DNA of 64,000 bases from Cloacibacterium normanense (GCF_003860565.1 NZ_CP034157.1:1984001-2048000); one strand, 5' to 3'. Counted from the stretch's first letter, positions 43,925 to 52,782 are shown. Program-made: numbers and translations. Notes: generated from the letters alone by a model not told the origin.

Positions 43925-45703
43925 TTATTCAACACTATATTTTTTTTCATTAATAACTAAAAATTTTACGTTTTGAGGAACAAAGATAATTTTAAAATCA
44001 TTCACTCTTCTAGCAACCAAATAAGGCTCTATGATGTACTTTTTCTGCTTTTCTATATTTTTAGAATTTTTCACAAAAAAGACTACTTTATCTTTTTCTT
44101 TAACAGAAATTATTTTTTCTTTAAAAAATTCGTGCACTAAGATTTCGGATTTAGAATTTTCAGAGTAGTTAAATCCTATTCTAAGCATTAAAAATAAAAT
44201 GACCAAAAATCCTACTTTGATGAGTGATTTTAAATGATGACGTGTTAAAAATCTCCTCAAAAAATAAATCATACTAAAAAGAACGATGACTTCTGACCAA
44301 TGCATTGGTATGTTTTTAAAGAAGAAAACATCAAGGCTTGCGAAAAAATGAATCACTTTCAAAACCAGTTGAACTCCAGAATCGTAAAGAGCATTTAACC
44401 AAGAAATATCGAGGCCAAAACCCAACAAAATGGTCATCAATAAAGCAAAAATGATAATTACTTCAGAAAAAGGAATCACCACCAGATTCGCAATAACCGA
44501 AATCAGAGAATATTGATGAAAATAATAAATAACCAATGGTAAAGTCGCCACTTGCGCAGCAATACTAATCGAAATTACATTCACAAAAAAATTCTGAATA
44601 TTATTTTTAGGCTTTGGCAAATATTTTAAAATCGGTTCATTGAGCCAAAAAATTCCGAAAACAGCAATAAAACTCAATTGAAATCCTACATCAAAAAGTT
44701 GATTTGTGTCAAAAATCAAAATCGCTAAACCAGAAATCGCAATTGCATGTAACAAATCTGGTTTTCGTTGCAATAAAACATAGAAATAATATGCTGTAAT
44801 CATAATACACGAACGAATCACAGAACTTCCAAAATCTATAAAAATTGCAAATAACCAAATGAACATCATAGAAATGACAATCGGAACATTTCTTAATCTT
44901 GCAGGAAAAATTGGTTTCAAAAGCAGTAAAATCAACCAAAAAATAATTGCCATGTGCGAACCCGAAATCGCCAAAATATGCACCAATCCAGATTTACTAA
45001 AATCCTCTACCGTTTCTCGGTCCATTTCTGTGCGGTCTGCCAGAATAATTCCTTTGGTAAATTCTTTAGATTTTTCAGAAAGTTTTGCTTGGTCGATATT
45101 TTGCAAAATTTCTAAGCGTTTTTGTTTAATTTTTTCGGACAAAGTAAGGTTTTCTTTCTCCGCAACTTGAAAAGAATTAGGAGCATATCCTTGAAAATAA
45201 ATCTGCTTTCTGGCCAAATATTTTTGATAATCAAATCCAAAATCCTGCGCATTCGCTTTTACTTTGTTGAGATAAATTTCGGCTTTATAAAAATGTTTGA
45301 AATCCAGTTCATTTTCTTCTTTTGGAACCGACAAAACCAAACCTAAATCAACCGATTTCTCATTAACTTTCAAAATTTTGACTTCGTAGCGTTTATTTTT
45401 CTCGTTGGAATTCAGCTTTTTATCCAAAGTAAAAACCACTTCCGAAGAATTAGGAAAATTGGGGAAAATTTGTTTTTTATTATGGAGTTCATGTGCGAAA
45501 ACACCTAATCCCAAAAAGAAAATTGCCAATACATACTCTTTGATTTTGAAGAAAAAATGAATTTTTAAAAAGCTAAAAACTAAAAACAAGAAGCTAAAGC
45601 TCAGAAATACATGGACTAAAACCGTTGACAAGCTCAATTTTTCGGAAATAAGAATCCCGAAAATAAAACAAATCCACAAAATCAAAAGTGGTTGCTTGTT
45701 CAT
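43925..45703 (-). CDS. comEC: ComEC/Rec2-type competence membrane protein
   Basis: 592 residues with about ten membrane helices. Family members form the inner-membrane DNA uptake channel. The N-terminal DUF4131-like region (about 20-190) is followed by the competence domain with GLVHILAISGSHMAIIFW (conserved S-G-x-H) near residues 228-245 and later FSVIRSCIMI-type helices. The usual C-terminal metallo-β-lactamase domain is absent: after the last helices only about 80 charged residues remain, a pattern I know from other Flavobacteriia. Function in this strain is inferred. Confidence 0.85.
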   Translation of the reverse strand: MNKQPLLILWICFIFGILISEKLSLSTVLVHVFLSFSFLFLVFSFLKIHFFFKIKEYVLAIFFLGLGVFAHELHNKKQIFPNFPNSSEVVFTLDKKLNSNEKNKRYEVKILKVNEKSVDLGLVLSVPKEENELDFKHFYKAEIYLNKVKANAQDFGFDYQKYLARKQIYFQGYAPNSFQVAEKENLTLSEKIKQKRLEILQNIDQAKLSEKSKEFTKGIILADRTEMDRETVEDFSKSGLVHILAISGSHMAIIFWLILLLLKPIFPARLRNVPIVISMMFIWLFAIFIDFGSSVIRSCIMITAYYFYVLLQRKPDLLHAIAISGLAILIFDTNQLFDVGFQLSFIAVFGIFWLNEPILKYLPKPKNNIQNFFVNVISISIAAQVATLPLVIYYFHQYSLISVIANLVVIPFSEVIIIFALLMTILLGFGLDISWLNALYDSGVQLVLKVIHFFASLDVFFFKNIPMHWSEVIVLFSMIYFLRRFLTRHHLKSLIKVGFLVILFLMLRIGFNYSENSKSEILVHEFFKEKIISVKEKDKVVFFVKNSKNIEKQKKYIIEPYLVARRVNDFKIIFVPQNVKFLVINEKKYSVE

Positions 45704-45707
45704 GCAA

Positions 45708-45733
45708 TTTGGTTATTAGTTTAACCAAATATA
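45708..45733 (-). promoter_or_regulatory. comEC: comEC promoter region with inverted repeat
   Basis: Minus-strand -7 box TATATTTG at 45726-45733 overlaps an 8-bp inverted repeat TTTGGTTA / TAACCAAA (45708-45729, 6-nt centre). The dyad could be an operator or a leader hairpin. Confidence 0.45.
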
Positions 45734-45779
45734 AAAATTTATTGAACTCACGAGTTCTTTTTCTCCATTTTTAAACAAA

Positions 45780-45812
45780 AAAATTCCTTAAACGTTACAT
45801 TTAAGGAATTTT
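45780..45812 (-). terminator. Intrinsic terminator after ppc
   Basis: 13-bp stem AAAATTCCTTAAA / TTTAAGGAATTTT with a 7-nt loop, 7 bp past the ppc stop. Confidence 0.85.
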
Positions 45813-45818
45813 ATACTC

Positions 45819-48524
45819 TTATCCAGTGTTTTTCAAGCCACTTGAAATGGCATTGATTAAACTTAATAATTTATTGAGAATTTTATCTTTTTCTAGTTTA
45901 TTTTCGTCATCTAAATTTCTCCATCGTTGTAGATAATGAAGGTGTAAATGGTGTAAAACATCTAATTTTTGGTTTCTCCATTTCAAGTTATCATATTGTC
46001 CGCTTCTTCTTTCCAGAGCAGCTTCACCGAACAATTCTTCTATCAGCTGAACTCCATTTTGATGGTCGGCAAGAAATTTATCCATCAATAGGTTTCTCTC
46101 TTCTTCATTTTGGTCTAATTCTGCATATTTTTTCATAATTTCTAGATTAGACAAAATAAGATTGGTCTCGGTCTGAATCATTAAAAATTTGAAGAAATTC
46201 CAATTTTGAGCTGCTTCTTTTAACTGCTGATATTCTTGTGGTTTTTCTGATTTCAAAATTTTGAGCGCTTCACCTAAACCGTACCAACCTGTGAGAGCAA
46301 TACGAGAAAGATTCCAGCTGAAAACCCAAGGAATCGCACGTAAATCCTGCAATGTTCTGGTTCCTGTTCTTCTGGCTGGTCTAGAACCTATTTTACTTTT
46401 TTCTAAAACATCTATGCACGTTGCTTTTCCATAAAAATTGATAAATCCTGGAGTTTCTATTAAATTTCTATAATGTTCAAAGGATTTTTGAGCCAGAAAT
46501 TCCATAGAATCAAATGGATATTGTGGTTTTTCGGTTTTGTATTTATTTTGAATAATATGTCTTGCAGTTCCAGACGAAAGTGCATTGAGATTATATTTCG
46601 CTGTCATAGGATTTCCGAAAAGTTGCGCTACAGATTCGCCTTGAACTGTAATTTTCACCGTTCCAAAAACGGTTTGTTCTGGCATACTTTCTAGGAAACG
46701 ATGATATTTACCACCACCTCTACTGATGGTTCCTCCAGTTCCGTGGAAGAAATAAATTTCGGTATTATGTTTCTTGCCGATTTCTGATAAGGCAATTTCT
46801 GCTTTATGAAGATTCCACTTACTTGCAATGGTTCCGCCATCTTTATTGCTGTCACTATAACCCAACATCACTTCTTGTTTTCCATCTAAATTTTTAGCTC
46901 TGCTAATTGTAATAGGATGTTGCAAGAATTTTTCTAAAATTTCTGAACCATTTTGTAAATCTTCGATAGTTTCTAAAAGTGGAACTACTCTTATTTTGGT
47001 ATTAAGGAGTTGAGTTTCTCTCATCAAAAGATAAACCACCAATAAATCACTTAAATTTCTGGTCATACTTACAATAAAAGAACCTATTCCTTCTGCTCCG
47101 TACTGACTGATATGCTGACGAATGACTCTATAACAATCTAAAACATTATCTGCTTCTGGACCGTAAGAAATGGTAACATCTGTAATAAAAGCATTGTTGC
47201 TCAAGACTTGGTTCAGGTAATTTACTCTTTTTTCTTCTTCCCAATTTTCGAAATCATAATCTGTTTCACCGCTGGCTTTAAGAATCTGCGAAATAGCTTT
47301 ATCATGGAAAGCGCTATTTTGTCTAATATCTAATTTAGCCAAATGAAAACCGAAACATTGAACCGTTCTTTCTACCGAGAATAATAAATCCTCGGCAATG
47401 CTTTGGAAACCATTTTGTACCAAAACTTCTCTCAATTTTTTTAAATCTTCTTGAAGCGCTTTGCTAGATTTATAATAAGTTTTAGAATCTTCAAAATTTT
47501 CTGTTATGGTATTTTCTAATTGACAAATTATAAGATTTACGAATTGTCTCCACGGTTCATAATGATTTCTTTCTACTGCTTTTTTGCCCATTTCACCTAA
47601 TGCAGAAACTTTCTCCTGAATCATTTCAGAAAGCTGAAAAGGAACAGGATTAGACACCGCCGAAATAGAAATTTTCTTAGCCAAATGAATTAAATCTTCT
47701 TTAATCAATGTTAATGCGGCTTTTCGATGAAGCAAAAGCGTTTCCTTAGTCACTGCAGGTGTTACAAAAGGATGACCATCTCTGTCACCACCAACCCAAC
47801 TTCCAAAATTAATTTTCGGAAAATAATCTGGATTTTTAATTTTCTGAGGATTAAGCCCTAACTCAATCCAAGAATTGATGATTTCTTGGTCACTTTTCAC
47901 CAAAACATTCGGGAAAATCTTGGTAAGATAATATAAAACATTTGCTCTTTCGTCTTTAATGTCTGGCTTTTCCAGGTAAATTTCGCCTGTTCTCCACCAT
48001 CTTTCTAGAAGCTGAATAATTTTTTCTTTAATTTCATTTTGCTCTAATTTACTGAGAGAAGTATTCTCCTTTTTCACCAAAAGCAAGTACAATTCTCTAT
48101 GCAATTCTATAACCGTAACTCTTTTTGCTTCAGTAGGATGCGCAGTAAGCACAGGAATAACATGAGTAGCAGAAACCGCATTCAGCATATCTTCTTCTGT
48201 CACATTAGAATTTTTCCAAAAATGGAATGCTTCTCCCCACGAACCACGAATTGCGGTGATTTTTTCTTGGTCTTCTAATCTTCTTCTATATTGTGTAGCT
48301 CCGTTTTCTTCTACCAATGTCATCAATTGAAAATAGATACTTAATGATTGTATAATTTTCTCACTAGACAATTCATTTTCTTCGAACTTTTTCCCTTCTT
48401 CTGTATTGTTGATTAAATCTACTAGTTCCTTTTCATTAATTCTAGATAACATTTCTGTATAGCAATCAATAATGAATGTACGGTCCGTAGAAATTTTCTG
48501 ATAATCCTTTTCGTTAAAAGCCAT
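45819..48524 (-). CDS. ppc: Phosphoenolpyruvate carboxylase
   Basis: 901 residues, normal length. Carboxylates phosphoenolpyruvate to oxaloacetate, refilling the TCA cycle. Catalytic histidine in VLTAHPTEAKRVT (about 150), then GSWVGGDRDGHPFV, the Gly-rich loop FHGTGGTISRGGGKYH, LGYSDSNKDGG, and C-terminal SGLKNTG matching the family ending (R/K)NTG. Preceded by a -7 box at 48541-48548 and monocistronic in appearance. Confidence 0.96.
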   Translation of the reverse strand: MAFNEKDYQKISTDRTFIIDCYTEMLSRINEKELVDLINNTEEGKKFEENELSSEKIIQSLSIYFQLMTLVEENGATQYRRRLEDQEKITAIRGSWGEAFHFWKNSNVTEEDMLNAVSATHVIPVLTAHPTEAKRVTVIELHRELYLLLVKKENTSLSKLEQNEIKEKIIQLLERWWRTGEIYLEKPDIKDERANVLYYLTKIFPNVLVKSDQEIINSWIELGLNPQKIKNPDYFPKINFGSWVGGDRDGHPFVTPAVTKETLLLHRKAALTLIKEDLIHLAKKISISAVSNPVPFQLSEMIQEKVSALGEMGKKAVERNHYEPWRQFVNLIICQLENTITENFEDSKTYYKSSKALQEDLKKLREVLVQNGFQSIAEDLLFSVERTVQCFGFHLAKLDIRQNSAFHDKAISQILKASGETDYDFENWEEEKRVNYLNQVLSNNAFITDVTISYGPEADNVLDCYRVIRQHISQYGAEGIGSFIVSMTRNLSDLLVVYLLMRETQLLNTKIRVVPLLETIEDLQNGSEILEKFLQHPITISRAKNLDGKQEVMLGYSDSNKDGGTIASKWNLHKAEIALSEIGKKHNTEIYFFHGTGGTISRGGGKYHRFLESMPEQTVFGTVKITVQGESVAQLFGNPMTAKYNLNALSSGTARHIIQNKYKTEKPQYPFDSMEFLAQKSFEHYRNLIETPGFINFYGKATCIDVLEKSKIGSRPARRTGTRTLQDLRAIPWVFSWNLSRIALTGWYGLGEALKILKSEKPQEYQQLKEAAQNWNFFKFLMIQTETNLILSNLEIMKKYAELDQNEEERNLLMDKFLADHQNGVQLIEELFGEAALERRSGQYDNLKWRNQKLDVLHHLHLHYLQRWRNLDDENKLEKDKILNKLLSLINAISSGLKNTG

Positions 48525-48540
48525 AATTCTTAATTTTCAA

Positions 48541-48548
48541 CAAATTTA
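48541..48548 (-). promoter_or_regulatory. ppc: Candidate -7 box of ppc
   Basis: Minus-strand TAAATTTG, 17 bp before the ATG. Confidence 0.45.
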
Positions 48549-48606
48549 AGCAATGAAATTGATTAAAACATGAAGAAACTACTCTAACTTATCCTTTCAA
48601 AATAAA

Positions 48607-48633
48607 AAAAGAGCAACCTCTTGTTACTCTTTT
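48607..48633 (-). terminator. Intrinsic terminator after the DinB-like gene
   Basis: 11-bp stem AAAAGAGCAAC / GTTACTCTTTT with one mismatch and a 5-nt loop. Confidence 0.75.
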
Positions 48634-48662
48634 ATTTGTCATTTTTTCTTCATTAAAATTCT

Positions 48663-49130
48663 CTAATGAGATTTAGCCAATATGTCTCTTGCAATTTTAA
48701 GATGATGCTGAGTATGAATTTTTAAAAATTTTAAAGTTTGTTTTACATCTAAATGTCCGAAATAAGGATGTTCTATATAAGATTGAGAAGGAAGATTCTT
48801 AATCATTTGTAAATTTTCTCTAACGGAATTTAGATAATTATCTATATTTTCTAGAAAGTTTTCATTTGTAGGAATAGTGAATTTCGGAGCTTTTCCTTTT
48901 TTTCTAGGTATATATCCCGAAGTCATGACCATAAATTTAGCCCAAGAAAATTTAGGTTGATATTTTTCTGGATGAGAAAGTGGCAAACCTTCCAAAATTC
49001 TAGAAATCACCAAAAGCGAGTGTTCTAAATGCCAACCAATACTCGCTTCTGAAATCTCAGGTGCTTTTTTATGGGAAAATGGTTTTAAATTCTCTATTTC
49101 TGCGAGTTGTGCAAATATTTTTTTCATCAT
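48663..49130 (-). CDS. DUF1569/DinB-like four-helix protein
   Basis: 155 residues, all-helical. The pattern SIGWHLEHSLLV near residue 31 and FLKIHTQHHLKIARDIL at the C-terminus places the histidines where DinB/YfiT-superfamily proteins bind a divalent metal; the family is best matched to DUF1569. Catalytic role unknown (thiol-dependent transferases occur in the superfamily). Its ATG overlaps the lpxB stop by 4 bp, so it is translated with lpxB. Confidence 0.78.
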   Translation of the reverse strand: MMKKIFAQLAEIENLKPFSHKKAPEISEASIGWHLEHSLLVISRILEGLPLSHPEKYQPKFSWAKFMVMTSGYIPRKKGKAPKFTIPTNENFLENIDNYLNSVRENLQMIKNLPSQSYIEHPYFGHLDVKQTLKFLKIHTQHHLKIARDILAKSH

Positions 49131-50233
49131 AGATTAACAATAATTTCTGCGGCGTGATTACTTGCTCCTTTTCCACCTAATTTTTCTCTGAGAAGTTCAT
49201 AATCCTGAAGCATTTTGTCACGTTTTGGCCCTTCCAGAATTTTTTGAAGTTCACCAACTAAATTTTCTGTATTGAGTTGACTTTGAATCAATTCCTTTAC
49301 CACTTCTTGATCCATAATCAAATTCACAAGAGATATAAATTTGATATTTTTCACCATACGTTTACCAATTTCGTAAGAAATTTTACTGGTTCGGTAACAC
49401 ACAATTTCTGGAACATTCAGCAACGCCGTTTCTAGAGTTGCCGTTCCCGAAGTCACCAAAGCTGCTCTAGAACATCTCAATAAATCATAGGTTTTATTGG
49501 AAACAAAATGCACATCTTCATCTACAAATTTCTGATAAAATTCTTTGGGTAAACTTGGTGCTCCTGCAATTACAAACTGATAATTTTTAAAAGAATCTCT
49601 AACCGAAAGCATCAAAGCGAGCATTTTTTCTACTTCCTGTTCGCGAGAACCAGGTAAAAGGGCAATAATTTTTTTTTCATTTAAACCATTTTCCTTTTTG
49701 AAATTTTCAACAGAAATTTCTGGCAAATCAGAAATCGCATCGAGTAAAGGATGACCTACGAAATGAGCATCTACTTGATGTTTTTTATAAAAATCTTTCT
49801 CGAAAGGAAGAATCACCAGCATTTCATCTACATATTTTTTGATGGTTTCTACTCTGCCTTCTTTCCAAGCCCATAATTGTGGAGAAATATAATAAACTAC
49901 CTTTATTCCAAGATTTTTGGCAAACTCTGCAATCCTTAAATTAAAACCTGGATAATCTACCAAAACCAAAACATCTGGTAGATAATTTTTAACATCTTCC
50001 TTGCAAAGTTTTATATTTTTCAAAATCGTTCTAAGGTTCATCGCCACTTCCAAGAAACCCATAAAAGCCAATTCTTTATAGTGTTTTACAGGTTTTTCAC
50101 CTGCAACTTTCGCCATTAAATCTCCTCCCCAAAATCTGAATTCTGCATTTTGGTCTTTCTGTAAAATGGCTTTCATTAAATTAGAAGCGTGTAAGTCTCC
50201 TGATGCTTCTCCTGCGATGATATAGTATTTCAA
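49127..50233 (-). CDS. lpxB: Lipid-A-disaccharide synthase
   Basis: 368 residues, family length. Joins UDP-2,3-diacylglucosamine and lipid X to tetra-acyl disaccharide 1-phosphate in lipid A synthesis, at the inner membrane surface. Signature blocks: IIAGEASGDLHASNLMKAI at the start, VVYYISPQLWAWKEGRV, and LLPGSREQEVEKML, then the donor-site VTSGTATLETALL. In many Bacteroidota lpxB is next to surE; here it is followed by the DinB-like gene. Confidence 0.95.
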   Translation of the reverse strand: MKYYIIAGEASGDLHASNLMKAILQKDQNAEFRFWGGDLMAKVAGEKPVKHYKELAFMGFLEVAMNLRTILKNIKLCKEDVKNYLPDVLVLVDYPGFNLRIAEFAKNLGIKVVYYISPQLWAWKEGRVETIKKYVDEMLVILPFEKDFYKKHQVDAHFVGHPLLDAISDLPEISVENFKKENGLNEKKIIALLPGSREQEVEKMLALMLSVRDSFKNYQFVIAGAPSLPKEFYQKFVDEDVHFVSNKTYDLLRCSRAALVTSGTATLETALLNVPEIVCYRTSKISYEIGKRMVKNIKFISLVNLIMDQEVVKELIQSQLNTENLVGELQKILEGPKRDKMLQDYELLREKLGGKGASNHAAEIIVNL

Positions 50234-50269
50234 GATTTTAGATTTTTTAGATTTTAGATTTTAGATTTT
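50232..50269. repeat. AGATTTT tandem repeat upstream of lpxB
   Basis: Several tandem copies of AGATTTT(TT) starting at the lpxB ATG and running into the divergent promoter region. Similar AT-rich simple repeats are common next to genes in this group. Confidence 0.55.
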
Positions 50270-50306
50270 CAGATGGACTAAAAATTTTTATTCTAAAAAT
50301 TTGACT

Positions 50307-50324
50307 TAATTTTGCTCAAAGATA
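50307..50324. promoter_or_regulatory. Divergent -7 boxes of lpxB and DUF2480 gene
   Basis: Plus-strand TAATTTTG at 50307-50314 (21 bp before the DUF2480 ATG) and minus-strand TATCTTTG at 50317-50324 (toward lpxB, whose leader then spans the AGATTTT repeat). The two promoters are nearly superimposed, so occupancy of one should hinder the other. Confidence 0.5.
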
Positions 50325-50334
50325 ATAATAAAAA

Positions 50335-50844
50335 ATGTCAGAAGATTTCGAAATAAAAAATAAAGTAGCAGAAAGCGGTTTGGTGAATTTTGATTTATCA
50401 GAACTTTCTCCTAAAGGCAAAAGAATTGGGATAGATTTGAAGGATTTTCTCTTCATGGAAATGATTTTGAAAGAAAAAGATTTCCGCGAAAAAGTTGCAG
50501 AAATAGACTCTGAAATCTATCGTGACGCTTATGTTTACGTTTATTGTTCAGTAGACGCTATTGTTCCGATTTGGGCTTATTTCCTCATCACTTCCAAGCT
50601 CACAGGAGTTGCTAAAAAAATAGTTTACGGAACCAAAAAAGATTTAGAAGTGGTTTTAATGCACGAAGCCATTTCTCATTATAATTTCGCCGATTTAGAA
50701 GCAAAACGCGTTCTCGTAAAAGGTTGCAGCGAAGAAGACATTCCCGAAAATGCTTACATAGAATTGGTAGAAAAACTGAAACCAATTGTAAAATCGCTCA
50801 TGTTCGGCGAAGCTTGTTCTAATATCCCAATTTTTAAAAATTAA
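50335..50844 (+). CDS. DUF2480 family protein
   Basis: 169 residues, cytoplasmic, no membrane segment. Family features: NKVAESGLVNFDLSEL near the start, GIDLKDFLFMEMILKEKDFRE, VYVYCSVDAIVPIWAYFL in the middle and the conserved KGCSEEDIPENAYIELVEKLKPIVKSLMFGEACSNIPIFK at the end. DUF2480 is widespread in Bacteroidota and of unknown function. Divergently transcribed from lpxB. Confidence 0.88.
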   Translation: MSEDFEIKNKVAESGLVNFDLSELSPKGKRIGIDLKDFLFMEMILKEKDFREKVAEIDSEIYRDAYVYVYCSVDAIVPIWAYFLITSKLTGVAKKIVYGTKKDLEVVLMHEAISHYNFADLEAKRVLVKGCSEEDIPENAYIELVEKLKPIVKSLMFGEACSNIPIFKN

Positions 50845-50966
50845 TCTTGATTAACAGTGATTTAGATCTATTTTTCAAATTTTAAATTCTTTATAACGTA
50901 TTAGGTATAAAATTTGCTAACTTTATACATCTTTATAAAAAATTTTAAACATTAAACACCAAAACT

Positions 50967-51608
50967 ATGAGTTTATTAGACCTTATCACAGGAAACGTAG
51001 GAAATCAAGTTGCTACAGAAGCCGAAAACAAATTCGGGATTTCTAAATCTCAAATGATTGCTCTTGCTGCAGTAGCTGCTCCTCTTATTATTTCGTATCT
51101 TAGAAATAAATCTCAAGATGCCAACGAAGCAGAAGCACTTAATAACGCTTTAGACAGAGACCATGATGGTTCTATCCTAGACAATCCGTCATCTGCTCTA
51201 GAAAGAGAACAAGAAGGCGGTTCTATTTTAGACCACATTTTCGGCGGACAAAAAGCTACCGTAGAAAACCAACTTTCTCAAAATACAGGAATTTCTATGG
51301 ATAAAATCGGGCCAATTCTTGCCATGTTAGCTCCTATTATTATGGGTTACATCGGTAAAGAAAAACAAGCAAACGGTGTAAATGCAGGTGGATTGGGTGA
51401 TTTATTAGGCGGAATTTTGGGTGGAGCTCAACAACAAGCTCAAGCCGAACCCGCAAATCCTCTTAATGACATTTTAGGAAGTGTTTTAGGCGGTCAACAA
51501 TCTGGTGGTGGACTAGGAGATATCCTAGGAAGCGTTCTTGGTGGCGGAAACCAAAAACAAAGCGGCGGATTAGGAGATCTTCTTGGAGGAATTCTTGGAG
51601 GAAAATAA
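50967..51608 (+). CDS. DUF937 domain protein with Gly-rich repeats
   Basis: 213 residues. The N-terminal half is helical (SLLDLITGNVGNQVATEAE and SKSQMIALAAVAAPLIISYLRNK, a DUF937-type YidB-like helical bundle), and the C-terminal third consists of repeated Gly-rich units (GGLGDLLGGILGG, GGLGDILGSVLGG) joined by Gln-rich linkers. No signal peptide. DUF937 is related to E. coli YidB; function is unknown. The repeats may promote self-association; this is an inference. Confidence 0.85.
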   Translation: MSLLDLITGNVGNQVATEAENKFGISKSQMIALAAVAAPLIISYLRNKSQDANEAEALNNALDRDHDGSILDNPSSALEREQEGGSILDHIFGGQKATVENQLSQNTGISMDKIGPILAMLAPIIMGYIGKEKQANGVNAGGLGDLLGGILGGAQQQAQAEPANPLNDILGSVLGGQQSGGGLGDILGSVLGGGNQKQSGGLGDLLGGILGGK

Positions 51609-51630
51609 TTTTTAAAAAAATTTCACATAA

Positions 51631-51660
51631 AAAAAACCGAAGATTATTCTTCGGTTTTTT
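51631..51660. terminator. Bidirectional terminator overlapping the THX stop codon
   Basis: 13-bp stem AAAAAACCGAAGA / TCTTCGGTTTTTT with a 4-nt loop. The THX stop (51644-51646) falls in the loop, so the final codons and the terminator share sequence. Confidence 0.9.
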
Positions 51661-51850
51661 TCTTTCTAGCAGTTTTTGGCTTTTCTTCAGCCGTTTCTTC
51701 TTTAGGTTTTGCTGCTTTTTTAGGTTTTTCAACTTTTGCTTCCACTTTTGGAGCCGCTACTTTAGATGTTCCGGATTTTCTCGGTCTTGTTTTTCCGTAG
51801 CTTCCTGCGGTTACTTTTCCTCTTCTCGTTTTTTTATCGCCTTTTCCCAT
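51644..51850 (-). CDS. 30S ribosomal protein THX
   Basis: 68 residues from the ATG at 51848-51850 (MGKGDKKTRRGKVTAGSYGKTRPRK), the exact form of the Thx peptide known from Bacteroidota and Thermus ribosomes; a frame extending upstream to 51907 is rejected. The first 26 residues are the conserved peptide; the remaining 42 are a Lys/Ala/Glu/Pro-rich tail (KPKKAAKPKEETAEEKPK-like), an extension that is common in this phylum. Promoter box at 51880-51887. Confidence 0.93.
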   Translation of the reverse strand: MGKGDKKTRRGKVTAGSYGKTRPRKSGTSKVAAPKVEAKVEKPKKAAKPKEETAEEKPKTARKKKTEE

Positions 51851-51879
51851 AAATATTAGTTTTAAATGATTGGTTCTTA

Positions 51880-51887
51880 CAAAGTTA
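51880..51887 (-). promoter_or_regulatory. Candidate -7 box of the THX gene
   Basis: Minus-strand TAACTTTG, 30 bp before the ATG at 51850. Confidence 0.5.
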
Positions 51888-51947
51888 ATAAAATTAAAAT
51901 AGTACACAAATGCATTTTATCATCTTAAAAATGTATATTTTTTGGGC

Positions 51948-52085
51948 GTGCCTTTTTGTTTTTAGCCACTTCATTCCTTTCCAAAAAAAACAAAAAGTCG
52001 GTCTTCACCTACAATTCCTCGTGCCAAAGCTTTAGCCTGCGCCTACTGCGGGATTTTCGGTTACGCCCTCACGCAAAATGCAACG
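51948..52085. repeat. GC-richer interspersed repeat in the THX-DUF2975 gap
   Basis: A 138-bp block starting GGGCGTGCCTTTTTG, with the inverted pair CTTTTTGTTTTTAGCC...AAACAAAAAG (51957-51998), and ending TGCGCCTACTGCGGGATTT...GTTACGCCCTCACGC. Composition differs from the AT-rich flanks, and the motif order resembles short repeats frequent in Flavobacteriia. The rest of this 325-bp gap holds promoters only. Confidence 0.5.
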
Positions 52086-52120
52086 CAGAAAAATAAATTT
52101 TATCAAAATTTAAAATATTT

Positions 52121-52151
52121 TATTGTTTTACAATAATTATTTATACATTTG
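52121..52151 (+). promoter_or_regulatory. Promoter with overlapping operator-like dyad for DUF2975/HTH pair
   Basis: -33 TTG at 52123-52125, 18-bp spacer, -7 TACATTTG at 52144-52151, 24 bp before the ATG at 52176. The perfect inverted repeat TATTGT-TTT-ACAATA (52121-52135) covers the -33 element, a position where a bound repressor would block transcription. Confidence 0.6.
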
Positions 52152-52175
52152 CGATATAACTTTAAAACAAAAATC

Positions 52176-52778
52176 ATGAAACTAATCGGCAAAAACTCTG
52201 TCTCTAAGTATTTCAGTTACTTTTTTTTAGTCCTTTTCTTATTTATTGCTTTTCATTTTATTTATGAAATCATTGGTTTTTCTATCCTTTATTATAAGTA
52301 TAAAACAGGAAGCAATATTTTATCAGAATTCTTTCTTCTAGGAAATGATGTAGGTTGGGCAAAAAATGAATATACCAATCCAATAAAAGATGTTCTGAAA
52401 TTTAAAATTTATTATCCATTTACAGAACAAAATCTATTAACTGGAATTCACAATAAAAGCTTCATTATCAACAGCTTAATAAGTTCTAGCTATTTTACAG
52501 TTTTCAGTTTTGTATGCTATAAAATTACCGAGGCTTTAAGTAAAGATTATATTTTTAATTTAAAAACAATAGATTGGTTCAAAAAATTGGCTTGGTTGAG
52601 CATTCTATTTGTTCCTATTCAAATTATTAATTGGTTTTTTAATCTTAATTTAAAAATGAGTGCTAGTCTGCTTTATATTAGCTTTATATTTTTGTCATTA
52701 GGAATCATTTTATTCTTTATTATTGCTTTCTTCAAAAAAGGTTATGAATTACAATCCGAAAACGATTTAACAATTTAG
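52176..52778 (+). CDS. DUF2975-like membrane protein
   Basis: 200 residues from the ATG at 52176; a TTG 27 bp upstream is rejected since it falls within the -7 box. Four predicted membrane helices (about 10-35, 92-118, 135-158, 165-190), the layout of DUF2975 proteins, which are regularly encoded directly before a small Cro/C1-type regulator, as here (4-bp gap). Function unknown; the pair is often described as a two-gene regulatory cassette. Confidence 0.8.
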   Translation: MKLIGKNSVSKYFSYFFLVLFLFIAFHFIYEIIGFSILYYKYKTGSNILSEFFLLGNDVGWAKNEYTNPIKDVLKFKIYYPFTEQNLLTGIHNKSFIINSLISSSYFTVFSFVCYKITEALSKDYIFNLKTIDWFKKLAWLSILFVPIQIINWFFNLNLKMSASLLYISFIFLSLGIILFFIIAFFKKGYELQSENDLTI

Positions 52779-52782
52779 AAAT

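Noticed and set aside
51640-52175. Possible RNA gene or riboswitch in the THX-DUF2975 gap
   Set aside because: The structure there is explained by the terminator, a repeat-like block and promoter elements; no known RNA motif was recognised.
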